NCBI GenBank assembly: GCA_019633425.1
Contig: WSUB01000314.1
Location: 1-25,656, forward strand
Direction: 5' to 3'
From: Tulasnella sp. 424
Taxonomy: Eukaryota > Basidiomycota > Agaricomycetes > Cantharellales > Tulasnellaceae
DNA length: 25,656 nt
Numbering within the stretch: position 1 is the stretch's first letter; every line of letters begins with the position of its first letter. The notes beneath the pieces were generated by a model that did not search any database, had not been told where the DNA came from, and saw nothing but the letters and a program-made list of their open reading frames with translations. A program made the position numbers and the translations under genes. Of this stretch, positions 1-9,897 are shown one piece after another.

Positions 1-744
1 AATATCAAGATTATGCTCGCGCTGAATACGCGAGAACCTTTAGTCCGAAAGGTTAGAACGGTAGGTAGTCCGTTTATTACGCGGGACTTAGCGGGATTGG
101 GCTTCGTTGAGCAATAGAGTTAAGAGGGGGGTAAAAAGGATGATCTGCCTCGGGAGAGGCAGAATCCGTATTTATTAGCTATACAAGAACATTCTAGAGT
201 AGTCTATACTATTCTACGTGATTCTATCCTTTTCCCGAGCCTTCCATGCGCAGTGGAAGGCTCGGGCAGCACGCCGATGGTCTGCGCGAGGCTTTGGGCG
301 CTTAATTGCCAATTTAGGGAATTGAACGGCCCCGAGCCCGTAGCACCGCGCTGCGGCACGTTGCATGACCATCGGTGAGTCGCCCGAACGGATTCGTCGA
401 GCTTACGAAGCTCAGGTCGACGAATCCGGCGACGGAGAAAGGGCAGAATTCGGCATCGACCGGTTTCTCAAATAAACGGCCGGAAGGGGTAATTTAATTA
501 TTTACATAGCTTTTGACTTAGGAGTTTCGCGGCTATTTTACGTAGAGGCAAAAGCGAAATAATAAGGAAATTTATTGAAGTAAAAACGGAGCGGGGAGTA
601 GTATTTAGTATTACATTCTGGGGTGGGGGGATTCGCGGAGATACGAATCCCACGGTTCCCTAACAAGAGGGTTAGATGAGGACTGGTCGGCCTAGATATA
701 TCATGGCACTACAAAGAAACACTGGGTCTCTTTGAGGTGCCATG
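1..744. repeat. Palindrome-rich block, possible 3' end of an LTR element
   Basis: An open frame runs from the window edge to a TAG at 112-114. It is followed by a purine-rich run (about 122-140) and then a TG at 141-142. That order, coding tail then polypurine tract then TG, is what the 3' end of an LTR retroelement would show, and a TATCA near 699-703 could close the LTR. The block also holds several inverted repeats: 144-151/156-163 (8 bp), 234-246/254-266 (13 bp, perfect), 274-282/367-375 (9 bp), 390-400/417-427 (11 bp, perfect), 628-635/644-651 (8 bp) and 702-717/729-744 (14 of 16). No second LTR is visible because the window starts here. The LTR reading is inference; the palindromes are seen directly. 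Confidence 0.35.
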
Positions 745-1635
745 AACAAGGGGAGATCCGCCAGCTCCCCGTTCGTGAATACCAACGACACCCAGTACAA
801 TGATGCCGTCCATTTCAGGATGAGAGGAAGTTGGGATTCTCACAGTACGATTGGTCAGATAACCCCTGAAACGGCCCACCGCTGGTTTTGCGGTCGAGTG
901 GAATTTAAGACACATGGACTGTGGATTCCCCAGAACCCATGGAGTCCTGAAACCATCTAGGGCATGCTCTGGGGATCTCTTGATAGGCACTAAATATGCT
1001 TTACAGTCGCTTAAGCCTGTAGTTTGAGAGCAAAAATCTCAATCGAATCCTCTCAACCGGTGTTCTAGCGTCCCCAGCACTTAGACTAACCCGTCTCATG
1101 AGAACACTCTTCTTTAACAGGCTCTAGACATTTTAGTTAATATGTTTCACATGTTTTCTGCGCTTTAGATCGAAAGGGTTGAGAGCAAAAATCCCAACAA
1201 CGCGTATGCGCACCCAACGTCAGTAGTCAAACTGATGGCAGTGCATGCAGAGGCCAAACGAGTAAAAGCACATGTGAGTCTGCGCCCAAATAACCATAAT
1301 TGAATACCCACCTCCCATGCACAGGACTTAGTTCGGATTTGGTTGGAGCGGACTCGCCGCTGATGCTCAACGCCCTGGACTCGTCGCTTTCCAAAATCTA
1401 CAACGTCAGCGGCCAAACGAAGGAGTCGAACGTGAGTATTTGTCAAATGAATTGTGGTACAGTACTCAACTTGTAAGTACATGCACCGTCTCATGATCAA
1501 CTGTTGCCCCATATAAGTGCGCTCAAATTTCCGCGCTCATGCAGTCACTGATGCGACCCGGTGCCAGCTCATCCTAGACCACCCGATACAACTTGAGAGC
1601 CAGAAAGTAGTAAGATATAATGAGTATCTACATAG
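745..1635. other. Gene-free stretch
   Basis: No open frame here looks like a real protein. Frames reach 115 codons, but with compositions typical of chance. A 17-base motif beginning GAGAGCAAAAATC occurs at 1026-1042 and again, with one change, at 1181-1197. Nothing else is supported. The 3' untranslated region of the minus-strand oxygenase gene should lie at the right edge. Confidence 0.4.
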
Positions 1636-3232
1636 CTAGAAGAACACCTCGTGAGGAAAGCGGCCAAACGCTTCTTCAACCCGCTTTTGGTAATCCCCCA
1701 GCCACACCCGCAGCTCCGCCACACTCAAATCTTTCACGCTCCGTCCACCCAGATCCACCCATTGAAAGAGCTTACCAGACGTCCAGAAAACGAGTGACCC
1801 CCGAGTTTCACCATCTCCCACAATGCTGGTGTTGCAGTGAGCCAGAAGGGCGCTGGGCATGAAGAGTGGAATGCCGGCCGGAAGTTCAAAGTGTATCAGT
1901 GTGCCGTTGAAGTCGATTACGAGGTGAGATGATTTTGTGTGATCAAAGAAACCGAAAGGAATTATGACGCAAAGGCCAGCGGGAAGATTGTCGCTGTCCT
2001 TATGGAGCCAGGTCTGGACAGACCCTCCGCTGTTGATAGCAAGAGAAGCGAACGGCCCCCATAGGCTCTCGAGCTGGCATAAAGGGTGGGATAAGGCATA
2101 ATCAAGAGAATCTTGGTAGTATCGGTAGAGACGAGGAAATCGCACTTTAAAAATTTCTACATCAAACGTTAGCCTCCCCTTTTGAGAAAATCGGACAGAA
2201 AGACTACATACTCTCAACAAGTTCCACAACAGGGCGTAGATCTTCAGCAAGGATGCTTGCTTGGGCCAGGTTTTTCTCTAGATACAGGCTACGACGAGGG
2301 ATCTTAACAAACGGAAAGAAGCTGATGAGGTGACCGTTCAACGAGCGAACAGGACGCTAAATCTCTCACTTGGACGTAGGATCGATGTATCATGAAGGTC
2401 CTGACTGGGTAGTGCCCTCGTTGGTGCTTTCCAGGTTGAAACTCTGGAGCGGTTGAATTCTCCAAAGCCTCCACGGCCCGAACAATCTTGCGGTTCAGCT
2501 CGGCGGTGTCGGAGTTGCCATATGCGCGGTATACGATGAGTCTGCTGGATGCGTCGTAAACGGATGCCGATGCCAGGCCACTGGAGGATCAACACGCGGT
2601 TAGTCTCGCAGCACGAAGTAGTGAAAAGACACCCGTACTTTGCGTGAGCCACGATTGGGGGTTCTTGCACCGACGGAGACGGTGGTTTGTTTTGAGGACC
2701 CTCTGTCTGCGATGCCGTCCGCTTTCCCCTGGCCTTACGTTTCCCCTTGCCCCGCACTGAGTTCTGCAGGACGATGCCGGTGCACGGGATGCGCCTGCCA
2801 GCGTACAGTCCCCTTCAGGAGAGCTCTCTCGCGTCCAGCTCAACCGCCATTTGCAGGTTGGCTTCAGCTTTAAGCGCAGAATGACTGAACTGGCGTAAGG
2901 CTCGGTAGTCTTGACAGGCTTCCAGGCTGCGGGTAGCCGAAATTCGGTTCGCGGAACGCTCCTTCGCCAGGAGTTTCTTCATCTTCTTTTTCGACACGTT
3001 CAAGTCATTGGGACATCCTGAGTGTGAGCTTTCTGCCTGGGACAGTCGGGAGGGCTGGTTGGCAACATTGAGATCTGTTGGTTGGTCCGGCCCGGGACGT
3101 TCGGTGACAGGTGTGGGAGGAAGTGGGGAGAGGATGGTGGAGCTGGCAGACAGAAGACCATTAAAGTTGAGATCCTCGGCTTTTAAGACTTGGCTGTCAG
3201 GTGAGGCCCAGTCCGCGGCGGAATCAGACTAT
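1636..3232 (-). pseudogene. 2-oxoglutarate/Fe(II) dioxygenase, TET/JBP-like basidiomycete type, with in-frame TGA
   Basis: Exons on the minus strand: about 3232-2639, 2580-2370, 2302-2212 and 2156-1636. The introns are 58, 67 and 55 nt, and phases agree at each junction. The last exon carries the double-stranded beta-helix core: HKD (2004-1996) as the HxD iron ligand, a second His in LAHCN (1839-1837), and the Arg in GETRG (1803-1801) expected to hold 2-oxoglutarate. PSALLAHCN and LFQWVDLG match a large basidiomycete oxygenase family often found near transposons. Members related to TET/JBP oxidise 5-methylcytosine, but the substrate of this one is unknown. The N-terminal part is low-complexity with repeated DLN motifs and a KKKMKKLL basic run. 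A TGA at 2817-2815 interrupts an otherwise continuous frame and is best explained as CGA to TGA. The 5' end is unresolved: a TAG lies in frame just upstream of 3232, which may be a splice acceptor, and a TATA-like motif sits near 3350. Family assignment is fairly sure; TET/JBP rather than a related oxygenase is less so. Confidence 0.72.
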
Positions 3233-4594
3233 AAAAGTCCCATCCATCTGAGGAAAAAAATGTTTCGCCGTGCTGATGGAGCTGGCAGAGTTGGCGGAGC
3301 AACTGGCGGTGTTCCTGACTTTTCCGCCACCAATGGACCCTTTTATAAACGACCTAACGTCCAAGCCATCCGATCATGATCTTGACGAAGCGCTCACCAA
3401 ATTCAATGCATATCAATCGCATTCCCGACTTTATGCAGGCGCTGAGAACAGAGCTGTGCACGGGGCTAAGCCCGAAAGGCAGATTGAGAGCGCTCGTGGT
3501 CTGCCCGACGACGGGGGTCTTACGCGTCTGCCGCTGATTACCGCATTGGCTGATTCTTTGTTGGGTAGTGGATTCAAGTTGAAAACGGGATACCCCCACC
3601 GGTGGTGGGTTTGAAGGAAGAGTTGCAACGCTCAACGTCAGTCGAGCGGTTTAGTTAGGGCGTTCAGGACTGAATCACATAACCTGATCACGACTTTCGG
3701 CTATGCTAGTCTGTGAGCTGGACTCAATTCTGTAAGTTCGTTCGTTCCATCAAGGGTTTTCCCCCACAATCCCTGCGACTTTCTTGCGAGACTCTCCGAC
3801 TCACCACACAAGAACAACGTTTTTGCTACTGGCCCACCTTTCCAGGCACATTTCGGGAAACACACCGCAAAAACACATCCGTCACTCAACTTTAAGAACC
3901 CTGCATTTTTGAGACTTCGGTTCTCAGAAAGTCGCAAAGTTGCAAAATACAATTGATTGTCACTAGTTGGTCTCTCTGACTATGTAGGTAAACAAGCGTG
4001 GTTTTTTTTAAGGGGGGGTTCGGCGAGGAGGGAATATAAAATATTTGCTCACGCGGTGCCTTAGCTCCCCGTTTCAAACAGACCGCCTTCCCATCAGCCT
4101 CCTGCTACTACAGACGGTGCATGGGACCTCCCAGTCTCCCGTTCCTTAGGTGGTTCTGGTTTTCGCATTCGGTTTTAATTGGGCTGTGTGGGGTTGGACT
4201 TCGTCCGCCAGGGTCATCAATCCCGCTTTCGGTAGCAGAGCCGGGGTTTCCACTGGTTGCCAGAGATCAGCGTTGTAATAGCTTAACCTCCCGAGAAGGA
4301 AAGAAGCTGGGGCCTCCCTCCGGTCCGGTACCAGACGTCCGGCCTTCGAGGGTCCCCTTTGCTCTGGTGGAGGTAAACAAAGGTAAACAAGCGTCGTACC
4401 ACGTCTTTGCAATTGGGAAGATGATCACTCGAGGGTCCACCGTCCCGTCACACCGGTTTAGTCAAGGGTCCACCGTTATGTCATGTTTGTTTGGGGTCCC
4501 TTTACGGGATCGAGAGGTTCAAGGTAAAGACAGCCACCGCGACAGCCTCCACTCACCGACTTGCCCGCTCAACCACTTCAGTCAGTCATTGGGG
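3233..4594. other. Gene-poor stretch with weak open frames and a TATA-like motif
   Basis: A plus-strand open frame at 3270-3614 (114 codons, MELAELAEQL near its start) has a fairly protein-like composition but no family I recognise and no clear splice context; I rate it about 0.2. The motif AGGTAAACAAGCGT occurs at 3986-3999 and, with AGGTAAACAA doubled in tandem, at 4371-4394. A poly-T run followed by a G7 run lies near 4002-4018, and a TATA-like ATATAAAATAT at 4034-4044. GGGTCCACCGT occurs twice near 4433-4485. The long open frame that starts at 4121 runs through the target-site duplication into the inverted repeat of the next element and is probably fortuitous. Confidence 0.3.
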
Positions 4595-4602
4595 CTCTTT
4601 CA

Positions 4603-4834
4603 TAGCCTCCCAGTCTCAGGCGTAGTCGTGGGGGTCACGTGTGCTCAATTTGCACCCGTGAGACCAAACAAGTTGGTGGGTGCAGAGCAAACCCCCAGAA
4701 CGCCTGACATACTTCGTGGGGTGCCATTGCCGAAACGCGCGCCATACCGTACCGTACCCCCTCACCGATGCCCACCTTCACCTCCCCTCACAATGACCTA
4801 CCCGTCTTTTATCGAAGTACGATTGCGCGTCTAC
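4603..4834 (+). repeat. Left terminal inverted repeat
   Basis: Begins TAGCCTCCCAG and is about 98-99 percent identical to the reverse complement of 5682-5913. Beyond 4834 similarity continues to about 5015 but is much weaker. Confidence 0.88.
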
Positions 4835-4879
4835 CAGTACTTCAAACTCTGTTAATAGTCATATTAGGGCACTATAGAC

Positions 4880-5040
4880 ATGTTTGCCGAAGGCTATTAT
4901 GATTACCTCGAGAACGTCATGGTCAAATGTCAAGAACTACTCGGAGAAGCCCCATATGAATGACAAAGACACGCGTCTGCTCCCATTATGAGTGGTATAG
5001 ACTGCTTAGTTGTAGCGCCAGCTGGGGGAGGCGGTATTCC
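4880..5040 (+). pseudogene. RecQ-like helicase N-terminal fragment (left arm)
   Basis: The translation from the ATG at 4880 contains VKCQELL, then QRHASAPIMSGIDC, then APAGGGG. This follows the order of a RecQ-type helicase start: a Gln-containing motif, then GxD, then a degenerate Walker A of the APTGGGKS kind. A TGA replaces the Trp seen at the matching place in the right arm (PFTWQ), so the frame is broken. It covers only the first tens of residues of the domain. It aligns with 5500-5636 in inverted orientation. Confidence 0.5.
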
Positions 5041-5072
5041 GTGACGAGGTTGGGACGAAGTAGGGATGCCAA

Positions 5073-5500
5073 GTGATGAAAAATCATTACGGCAGTTCCA
5101 CCATCGAAACGGTCTCAGTTATGCAAAGGTTGAGAAAAGACACGCTCGATCAAGAAATGCTACGCTTCGATAAAAGAATGACAAATATACCCACTAATCA
5201 TGCTATGCTCAAGGCCTTTAGCTTTGCTGAGCTGATGGAATGGGCTCGGTCCGAGGAAGGCTTGCCGACGCTGTGGAGTCTCCTTGACGGCGTTGCCCGG
5301 AGGCCCCAAGCACGATGAGAAAATACGGAGAAGGGTACTTCGATGGTGTGTTTTTTACTATGAGACATAAGCGCACCATACTGACTTCTGCTCGGTTTAA
5401 GATGCTCGTTGTCGTCCTGGGACAGCTGACACGACAACTCGATGCAGCAAGTTCTGTCCGTGTTTCTGGAGGGCATCGGAGTTCCGACTCGTGCCTTTGA
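5073..5500 (+). pseudogene. Broken fragment resembling the N-terminal part of DUF6589-type fungal proteins
   Basis: The plus strand gives three pieces in different frames. 5073-5318 holds AFSFAELMEWARSEEG and LPTLWSLLDGVA. 5315-5500 holds FKMLVVVLGQLTRQLDAAS. A third, from 5442 on, holds VLSVFLEGIGVPTRAFELM. Read in order they resemble the opening region of the large DUF6589-type protein family of Agaricomycetes, where a stretch like 'isMLvf...LQlvmGvFLeg.G.p' is usual. Stops and frame changes separate the pieces. The family name rests on memory of the pattern and is tentative; that it is a degraded coding fragment is more secure. Confidence 0.35.
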
Positions 5501-5636
5501 GCTCATGTATGCAGTCTACACCACTCAGAATCGCAGCAGACGCGTGGGCCTGCCATGTGAAGGGTGTTTTCTCAAGGAGCTCTTGACATTTGACCGTGAC
5601 GCGTTCCACAGATTCATAGTAAAGGTCGTCAAACAT
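5500..5636 (-). pseudogene. RecQ-like helicase N-terminal fragment (right arm)
   Basis: The minus-strand frame starting at 5636 reads VKCQELLEKTPFTWQ and then HASAAILSGVDC before similarity to a helicase stops. It is the inverted, diverged partner of 4880-5015. It keeps the Trp codon that became a stop in the left arm. The Walker A region is not recognisable here. Confidence 0.45.
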
Positions 5637-5681
5637 GTCTTTGGGTCCTTAATATAATATGGCTATTAAACTACAAGTACA

Positions 5682-5913
5682 GTAGACGCGCAATCGTACT
5701 TCGATAAAAGACGGGTAGGTCATTGTGAGGGGAGGTGAAGGTGGGCATTGGTGAGGGGGTACGGTACGGTATGGCGCGCGTTTCGGCGATGGCACCCCAC
5801 GAAGTATGTCAGGCGTTCTGGGGGTTTGCTCTGCACCCACCAACTTGTTTGGTCTCACGGGTGCAAATTGAGCACACGTGACTCCCACGACTACGCCTGA
5901 GACTGGGAGGCTA
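5682..5913 (-). repeat. Right terminal inverted repeat
   Basis: Reverse complement of 4603-4834 with three differences. Two of them are C/T changes at CpG, one on each arm. The 8-bp duplication CTCTTTCA follows at 5915-5922. Confidence 0.88.
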
Positions 5914-5922
5914 CCTCTTTCA

Positions 5923-6245
5923 CGGATTCCTGCACGGTGAACATGTACAGCAAGGAAGGATACCCACGACGGTAACTACAGGTGAGGAGCTCAAAGTTCG
6001 GTCGACCAGCATGTGCCCGTTCTGCTAAGTCTACGCTCTCTCTGCAACCTCCAGATGAGTTTTCGCCTCAGTTCTGGATTTAAATTTTCTAAATGGCAAT
6101 CGAAAATTGGTTGCCGTTGTCTGTCAAATCGTAGCTTCGCTGCCTGTCGGCAGATTCTGGCCGAATGCAAGCTTGGAATCCTCCCGATTCTCAAGGAATC
6201 TGGCAGATTCTCATGGATTCTGAGTGATTCTTGCAGATTCTGGGA
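5923..6245. repeat. Gene-free stretch with degenerate GATTCT short repeats
   Basis: From about 6151 to 6262 the hexamer GATTCT recurs roughly every 12-15 bases with variable spacers such as CATG, GAGT and TGCA. It grades into the first unit of the longer tandem array. The minus-strand open frame across it has an artefactual repetitive composition. 5923-6150 holds no supportable gene. Confidence 0.5.
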
Positions 6246-6461
6246 GATTCTCGTGGAATCTGGGGTAATGTTCACAAGTCTTGAGAGTCCGGGCGATTCT
6301 GCCTGATCGGCACTTCCCTTCTTTGTCCCCCGCTTCATGTCTGGCGTGTTGACCACGCGCCTCTCGTTGGGAAAGAACGATAAAGGAACGCTTACGTTCA
6401 ATCTTCATCTCACTGCTTTGGGCGCGTGGACAGATTCTCATGGAATTTGGTAGAACGTTGA
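6246..6461. repeat. Tandem repeat array, left part (unit 1 and start of unit 2)
   Basis: Unit 1 (6246 to about 6432) runs from GATTCTCGTGGAATCTGG through a GAGAGTCCGGGC core, a TTTGTCCC core and AACGATAAAGGAACG. At 6433 the start of the unit recurs as GATTCTCATGGAATTTGG and is cut at 6461 by the retrotransposon. The continuation of unit 2 is found on the other side from 12480. Joining both sides over one GTTGA copy restores a regular repeat, with a unit 1 to unit 2 spacing near 188 bp. Confidence 0.75.
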
Positions 6462-6806
6462 TGTCAAGGTCGAGGATAATATCGAGGGTTCAGGCGAGAC
6501 GCTTTCAATGTCAATGATCAAGAGTCGAGAGGTAAGAGAGGTGTTGATACTAGAGAAGTAGACAAGAGGCGGAATGAGGAACAAACCTCCTCATTCTGTC
6601 GGATTATTATAGTACAAAGAGTGGAGGTAATGACTAATGAATGTGTAACGACATGAGGCGCTGACTGATGATGCACGAGGCGACGCATAAGCGGGAAGAT
6701 GGAACCTGATGGAACTCGATGGAACAGGTGTGATAAGATGGTGCAAATCGCGATAAGATAGTAATGAGAACCGTGATAAGATAGTGGTGAGGACGGGGTC
6801 ATCACA
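6462..6806 (-). repeat. 3' LTR
   Basis: 345 bp with TGTCAAGG at the plus-strand left edge and TCATCACA at the right edge. It differs from the 5' LTR at one site, T at 6597 against C at 12265, a CpG to TpG change on the plus strand. Confidence 0.97.
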
Positions 6807-6810
6807 GTTG

Positions 6811-6819
6811 CCCCTCCTT
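6811..6819 (-). other. Polypurine tract
   Basis: On the minus strand the sequence reads AAGGAGGGG, four bases before the 3' LTR, the expected place for the plus-strand primer of reverse transcription. The TAA that ends pol (6820-6818) overlaps its start. Confidence 0.8.
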
Positions 6820-9180
6820 AAGGGTGAAGCCGAGACGATTGACGTAGAGGTTGAGCAGTAGGGGCGTTTGGGAATCGTCGATGGAAGTCGTGAACTAGTT
6901 CGGAAGCATGTTCAAGGTTCTCCGCATTTTCCCAAGTGTTGTTTTTGTCACTGAATCCTTTCCATTTGATGAGGTACTGGAGTCGTCGATAATGCATTCG
7001 GGAATTCAGGATCTTCTCTACTTCCCATTCTTCTTGTTCTTCGACTATGACTGGTGGGGGGGGAATTTGCGTTCGTCCAGGGATGGTGTTGATGATGTGG
7101 GGTGTCAACAAGGTGACGTGGAATACTGGGTGGATCTTCATCGTGGAAGGAAGAGTTAGCTTGTAAGTGTGTGTGGATATTTTGGACTCGATAGGGAATG
7201 GTCCTAGTCGTCTTGCCGCTAAGTTGGTCGACGGTCGGTCTGTGCTGATATTCTTCGCTTCTAGCCATACTTTGTCTCCCACAACATAATCGGGTCCTTG
7301 TTGTCGGTGTCGATCGTAGAACTCCTTTTGCCTTTCTTGTGCCATCGCCATAGCTGCTCGCACTTCCTCTTGTGCCGTATGGATTGTTTCGAGTCTTTCC
7401 TTGGCGGAAGGGTTTGCTTGTGCTCCTGAGGGCATGTTGGTGAACATCGGGTTGTATCCCCTTGCTACCATGAATGGCGTCTTGCCCGTGGATGAATGCG
7501 CTGTATTGTTATACGAGAACTCTGCGAACGGCAATAATTCGTCCCAATCGTCCTGTCGATGGTTGCAATAGATCCGCAGGAAGCCCTCGATGTTTTGGTT
7601 GATCCTTTCCGTCTGTCCGTCGGTCTGAGGATGATACGCCGTGGAGAACGCTGGTTTGATCCCTAGTCCGTTGTATAGCGCTCGAAGGAATGGGGCGTTA
7701 AACTGGGGTCCTCTGTCGGATACGGTTCGGGCAGGTAGACCGTGATACTTCCAAACGTTGGCTATGAATAGTTCTGACGTCTTTTGCACATCCAATCCAA
7801 GTTCTTGCGTGGCGACGAAGTGAGCTTCTTTTGACAAGCAGTCCACTACTGCTAATATCGTGTCGTTGCCATTCTTGGTTCTGGAGAGCTTGGTGATGAA
7901 GTCGTATGACACGTCTTGCCACGGTCCTTCAGGAACTGGTAGTGGTTTTAACAGACCCGTTGGCTTCGTGTGATGCGGTTTGTTTCGTTGACAAGTATCG
8001 CATGCTTCAACATATCGGTTGACGTAGGCTTTCATTGACGGCCAGTAATATCCTCTTGACAATAACTCCAGCGTTTTCGCTTGTCCTGGGTGTCCTGCTA
8101 GAATGGCATCGTGATATAATTGCAATAAGGATCGCTTGACGTCTTCATCGTTGGGGACGTAAATCCTTCCCTTATATCGTAGCAGCCCGTCTTGCTTCGA
8201 CCATCCTAGCATATCCTTTCGTACGTTTGCTGGGGCGGAGTCCGGATCGGCGTCCAGATACGCTAGTACTGACTTGATTGTTGGGTCTTCCGCTAGCTTC
8301 AATTCGATCGTTCGCACTATTTCTTCGTCGGTGTCTAATTGAACGTCTTCATCATCTTCGTTTGTGTTTATTTCCACGAATCTCGATGGTGGTAGGAACG
8401 TCAGAGGCGTTTCTTCTGCCCCCCCTTCTGGTCGATGATCCGGGCGACGAGACAGCGTGTCTGGTTTCCCTGATTTAGCTCCTGGTCGGTACTCAATTTC
8501 GAAGTCGTAGTCCGTGAGTTCTTGCAGCCATCGGTGTTGTCTAGCGTTGAGCGTCTGCATTTTCATAAACCACTGCAGGTTCTTGTGGTCGGTCTTGATT
8601 CTTGTCTTGTACTTGGCGCCTTTGAGATAGTGTTGCCAATACTTGAGGGCTCTGACTAATGCTAGCATTTCCTTGTCGTACACGTCATAGTTTGCTTCTG
8701 CTGGGCTGAACGATTTCGACATGAAAGCGTTTGGGTGTAACTTGCCGTCTTCGGCCTTTTGAGATAGGATTGCTCCGTAAGCGTATCCCGACGCATCTGT
8801 CTCCAGTATTGACGGCTTTTCAGGGTCGTGATGTCGTAATACTGGGGCTGTTGTGAACCTTTCTTTTAGGGTTTCGAAAGCTTTCGCACATTCGTCTGTC
8901 CAATTCCACTTGACATCTTTTCTGAGGAGTTTTGTGATTGGGGTTGCGATGCTGGAGAAATCTTGTATAAAACGTCGATAGAAGTTGGCGAAGCCTAAGA
9001 ACGTTTGAATTTCCTTGACGTTGGTTGGTGCTGGCCACTCTTTTATCGCTTCCACCTTGTACTTGTCCATGGAGATCCCTTCTTTACTGACCCATAGTCC
9101 CAAGTATTCTGTCTCGGTTACGAAGAATTTGCACTTTTTGGCGTTACAACGGAGATCGTTATTTCTGAATCGCTTAAGAC
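6818..9180 (-). pseudogene. pol: pol, RT tail with RNase H, integrase and chromodomain (open part)
   Basis: This is the longest open part of pol. It begins after a frameshift near 9179 with the end of reverse transcriptase (KKCKFFVTETEYLGL). Counting residues from the codon at 9103, RNase H keeps its acidic residues at D103 (ETDAS), E145 (DKEMLAL) and D172 (KTDHKNL). Integrase has the zinc site H331, H338, C368, C371 and the catalytic triad D401 (DFITK), D463 (SDRGPQF) and E499 (QTERIN), with the standard 35 residues between the last two. A GPF module (LGPFPIES) follows near 633. A chromodomain lies at about 690-745 (EVEKILNSR, then LIKWKGF, then NTWENAENL), which in this class guides integration to chromatin marks. 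This part alone has no inactivating change that I can see. Confidence 0.95.
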
Positions 9181-9897
9181 TTCTTTGGTGATTTTGACGT
9201 TTTCTTCCTTGGTCTTCGTTGCTGGCATTGTATCGTCGAGATAGTTGAGAACGGACAAATCAAGGAGATCGTGAAGGATGTGATTAATGAATCGTTGGAA
9301 TACCGCCGGTGCGTTGCAAAGTCCGAACGGCATGATGGTCCATTCGAAGAGGCCGAATCAAGTCCGGAACGCCGTTTTCCATTCGTCTCCTTTTGCTATC
9401 CTGATTAGGTGATACCCTGATCTTAGGTCGAGATTGGTAAACCACTCCTTCCCTGCTAGTCGCTCGACTAGCTCCGTAGCCAACGGTATCGGGTATTGGT
9501 CGGGGATTGTGATCTCGTTTAGCTTTCAGTAGTCGATGACTAGTCTTTTCTTTCCGTCCTTTTTTCCGACAAAGAAGCATGCTGCCGCTATTGGCGAATT
9601 GGAGGTTCTGATGAATCCCTTTTGTGTCATCTCTGTCACCCACTTCTTCATATCTTCGGCCGACCCTTGGTACAACCCTGATGGTTTAGGCAATTCTGCT
9701 CCTGGCTTGAGGTCTATTTTGCAATCGAAAGTTCGGTGTGGAGGCATCGCGTGGTTGTCCTTCATTTCCTCGAGCATGTCCAGGAATTCGTGGAGCTCTT
9801 CAGGTACGGCTTCTTCAATGGGGAGTTCCCTTGGGGCGTGTTCGGATGCGATTTTAGCTGATATGCTCGTCCCAGCGACTATTGGTGTGATGGGCTT
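9104..9897 (-). pseudogene. pol: pol, reverse transcriptase core with two TGA stops and a frameshift
   Basis: The frame from 9897 runs through the linker into RT (GFIRTSNSPIAAACFFVGKK, RLVIDY). TGA at 9528-9526 follows VIDY, where Ty3-type RTs have Arg (VIDYRxLN). TGA at 9360-9358 lies in KTAFRT-stop-FGLFEW, where Arg is again almost invariant. The catalytic YLDD is present, followed by T rather than the usual I or V (YLDDTM). Near 9179-9180 the frame changes by one base: the upstream frame ends at 9118, while the conserved RT sequence continues in another frame into the RNase H part. All pieces are otherwise easy to align, so decay is slight. Confidence 0.93.

Larger units (their letters stand above)
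4603..5914. mobile_element. Long-inverted-repeat DNA element carrying gene fragments (Pack-MULE-like)
   Basis: The element has near-identical inverted ends of 232 bp (4603-4834 and 5682-5913). It is flanked by the direct repeat CTCTTTCA (4595-4602 and 5915-5922), leaving one extra base (5914) on the right. Long inverted ends with an 8-9 bp duplication fit a Mutator-like or hAT-like DNA transposon. The inside codes for no transposase. It holds two diverged, inverted helicase fragments and a broken piece of another gene family, so it is non-autonomous and looks like a gene-fragment carrier. The arms differ at only three positions, two of them CpG/TpG changes. Superfamily is inference; the repeat structure and duplication are seen directly. 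Confidence 0.8.

Noticed and set aside
655..678. CCCTAAC and GGGTTAG as telomere-like repeats
   Set aside because: Only one unit in each orientation; it is part of a small inverted repeat and not an array.
1165..1512. 115-codon minus-strand open frame
   Set aside because: Cys/Leu/Arg-rich chance-like composition, no homology recognised and no intron signals.
4121..4855. 244-codon plus-strand open frame downstream of a TATA-like motif
   Set aside because: It crosses the 8-bp target duplication and runs into the inverted repeat of the 4603-5914 element, and has no recognisable domain. The second half is repeat sequence also read, inverted, at 5649-5888.
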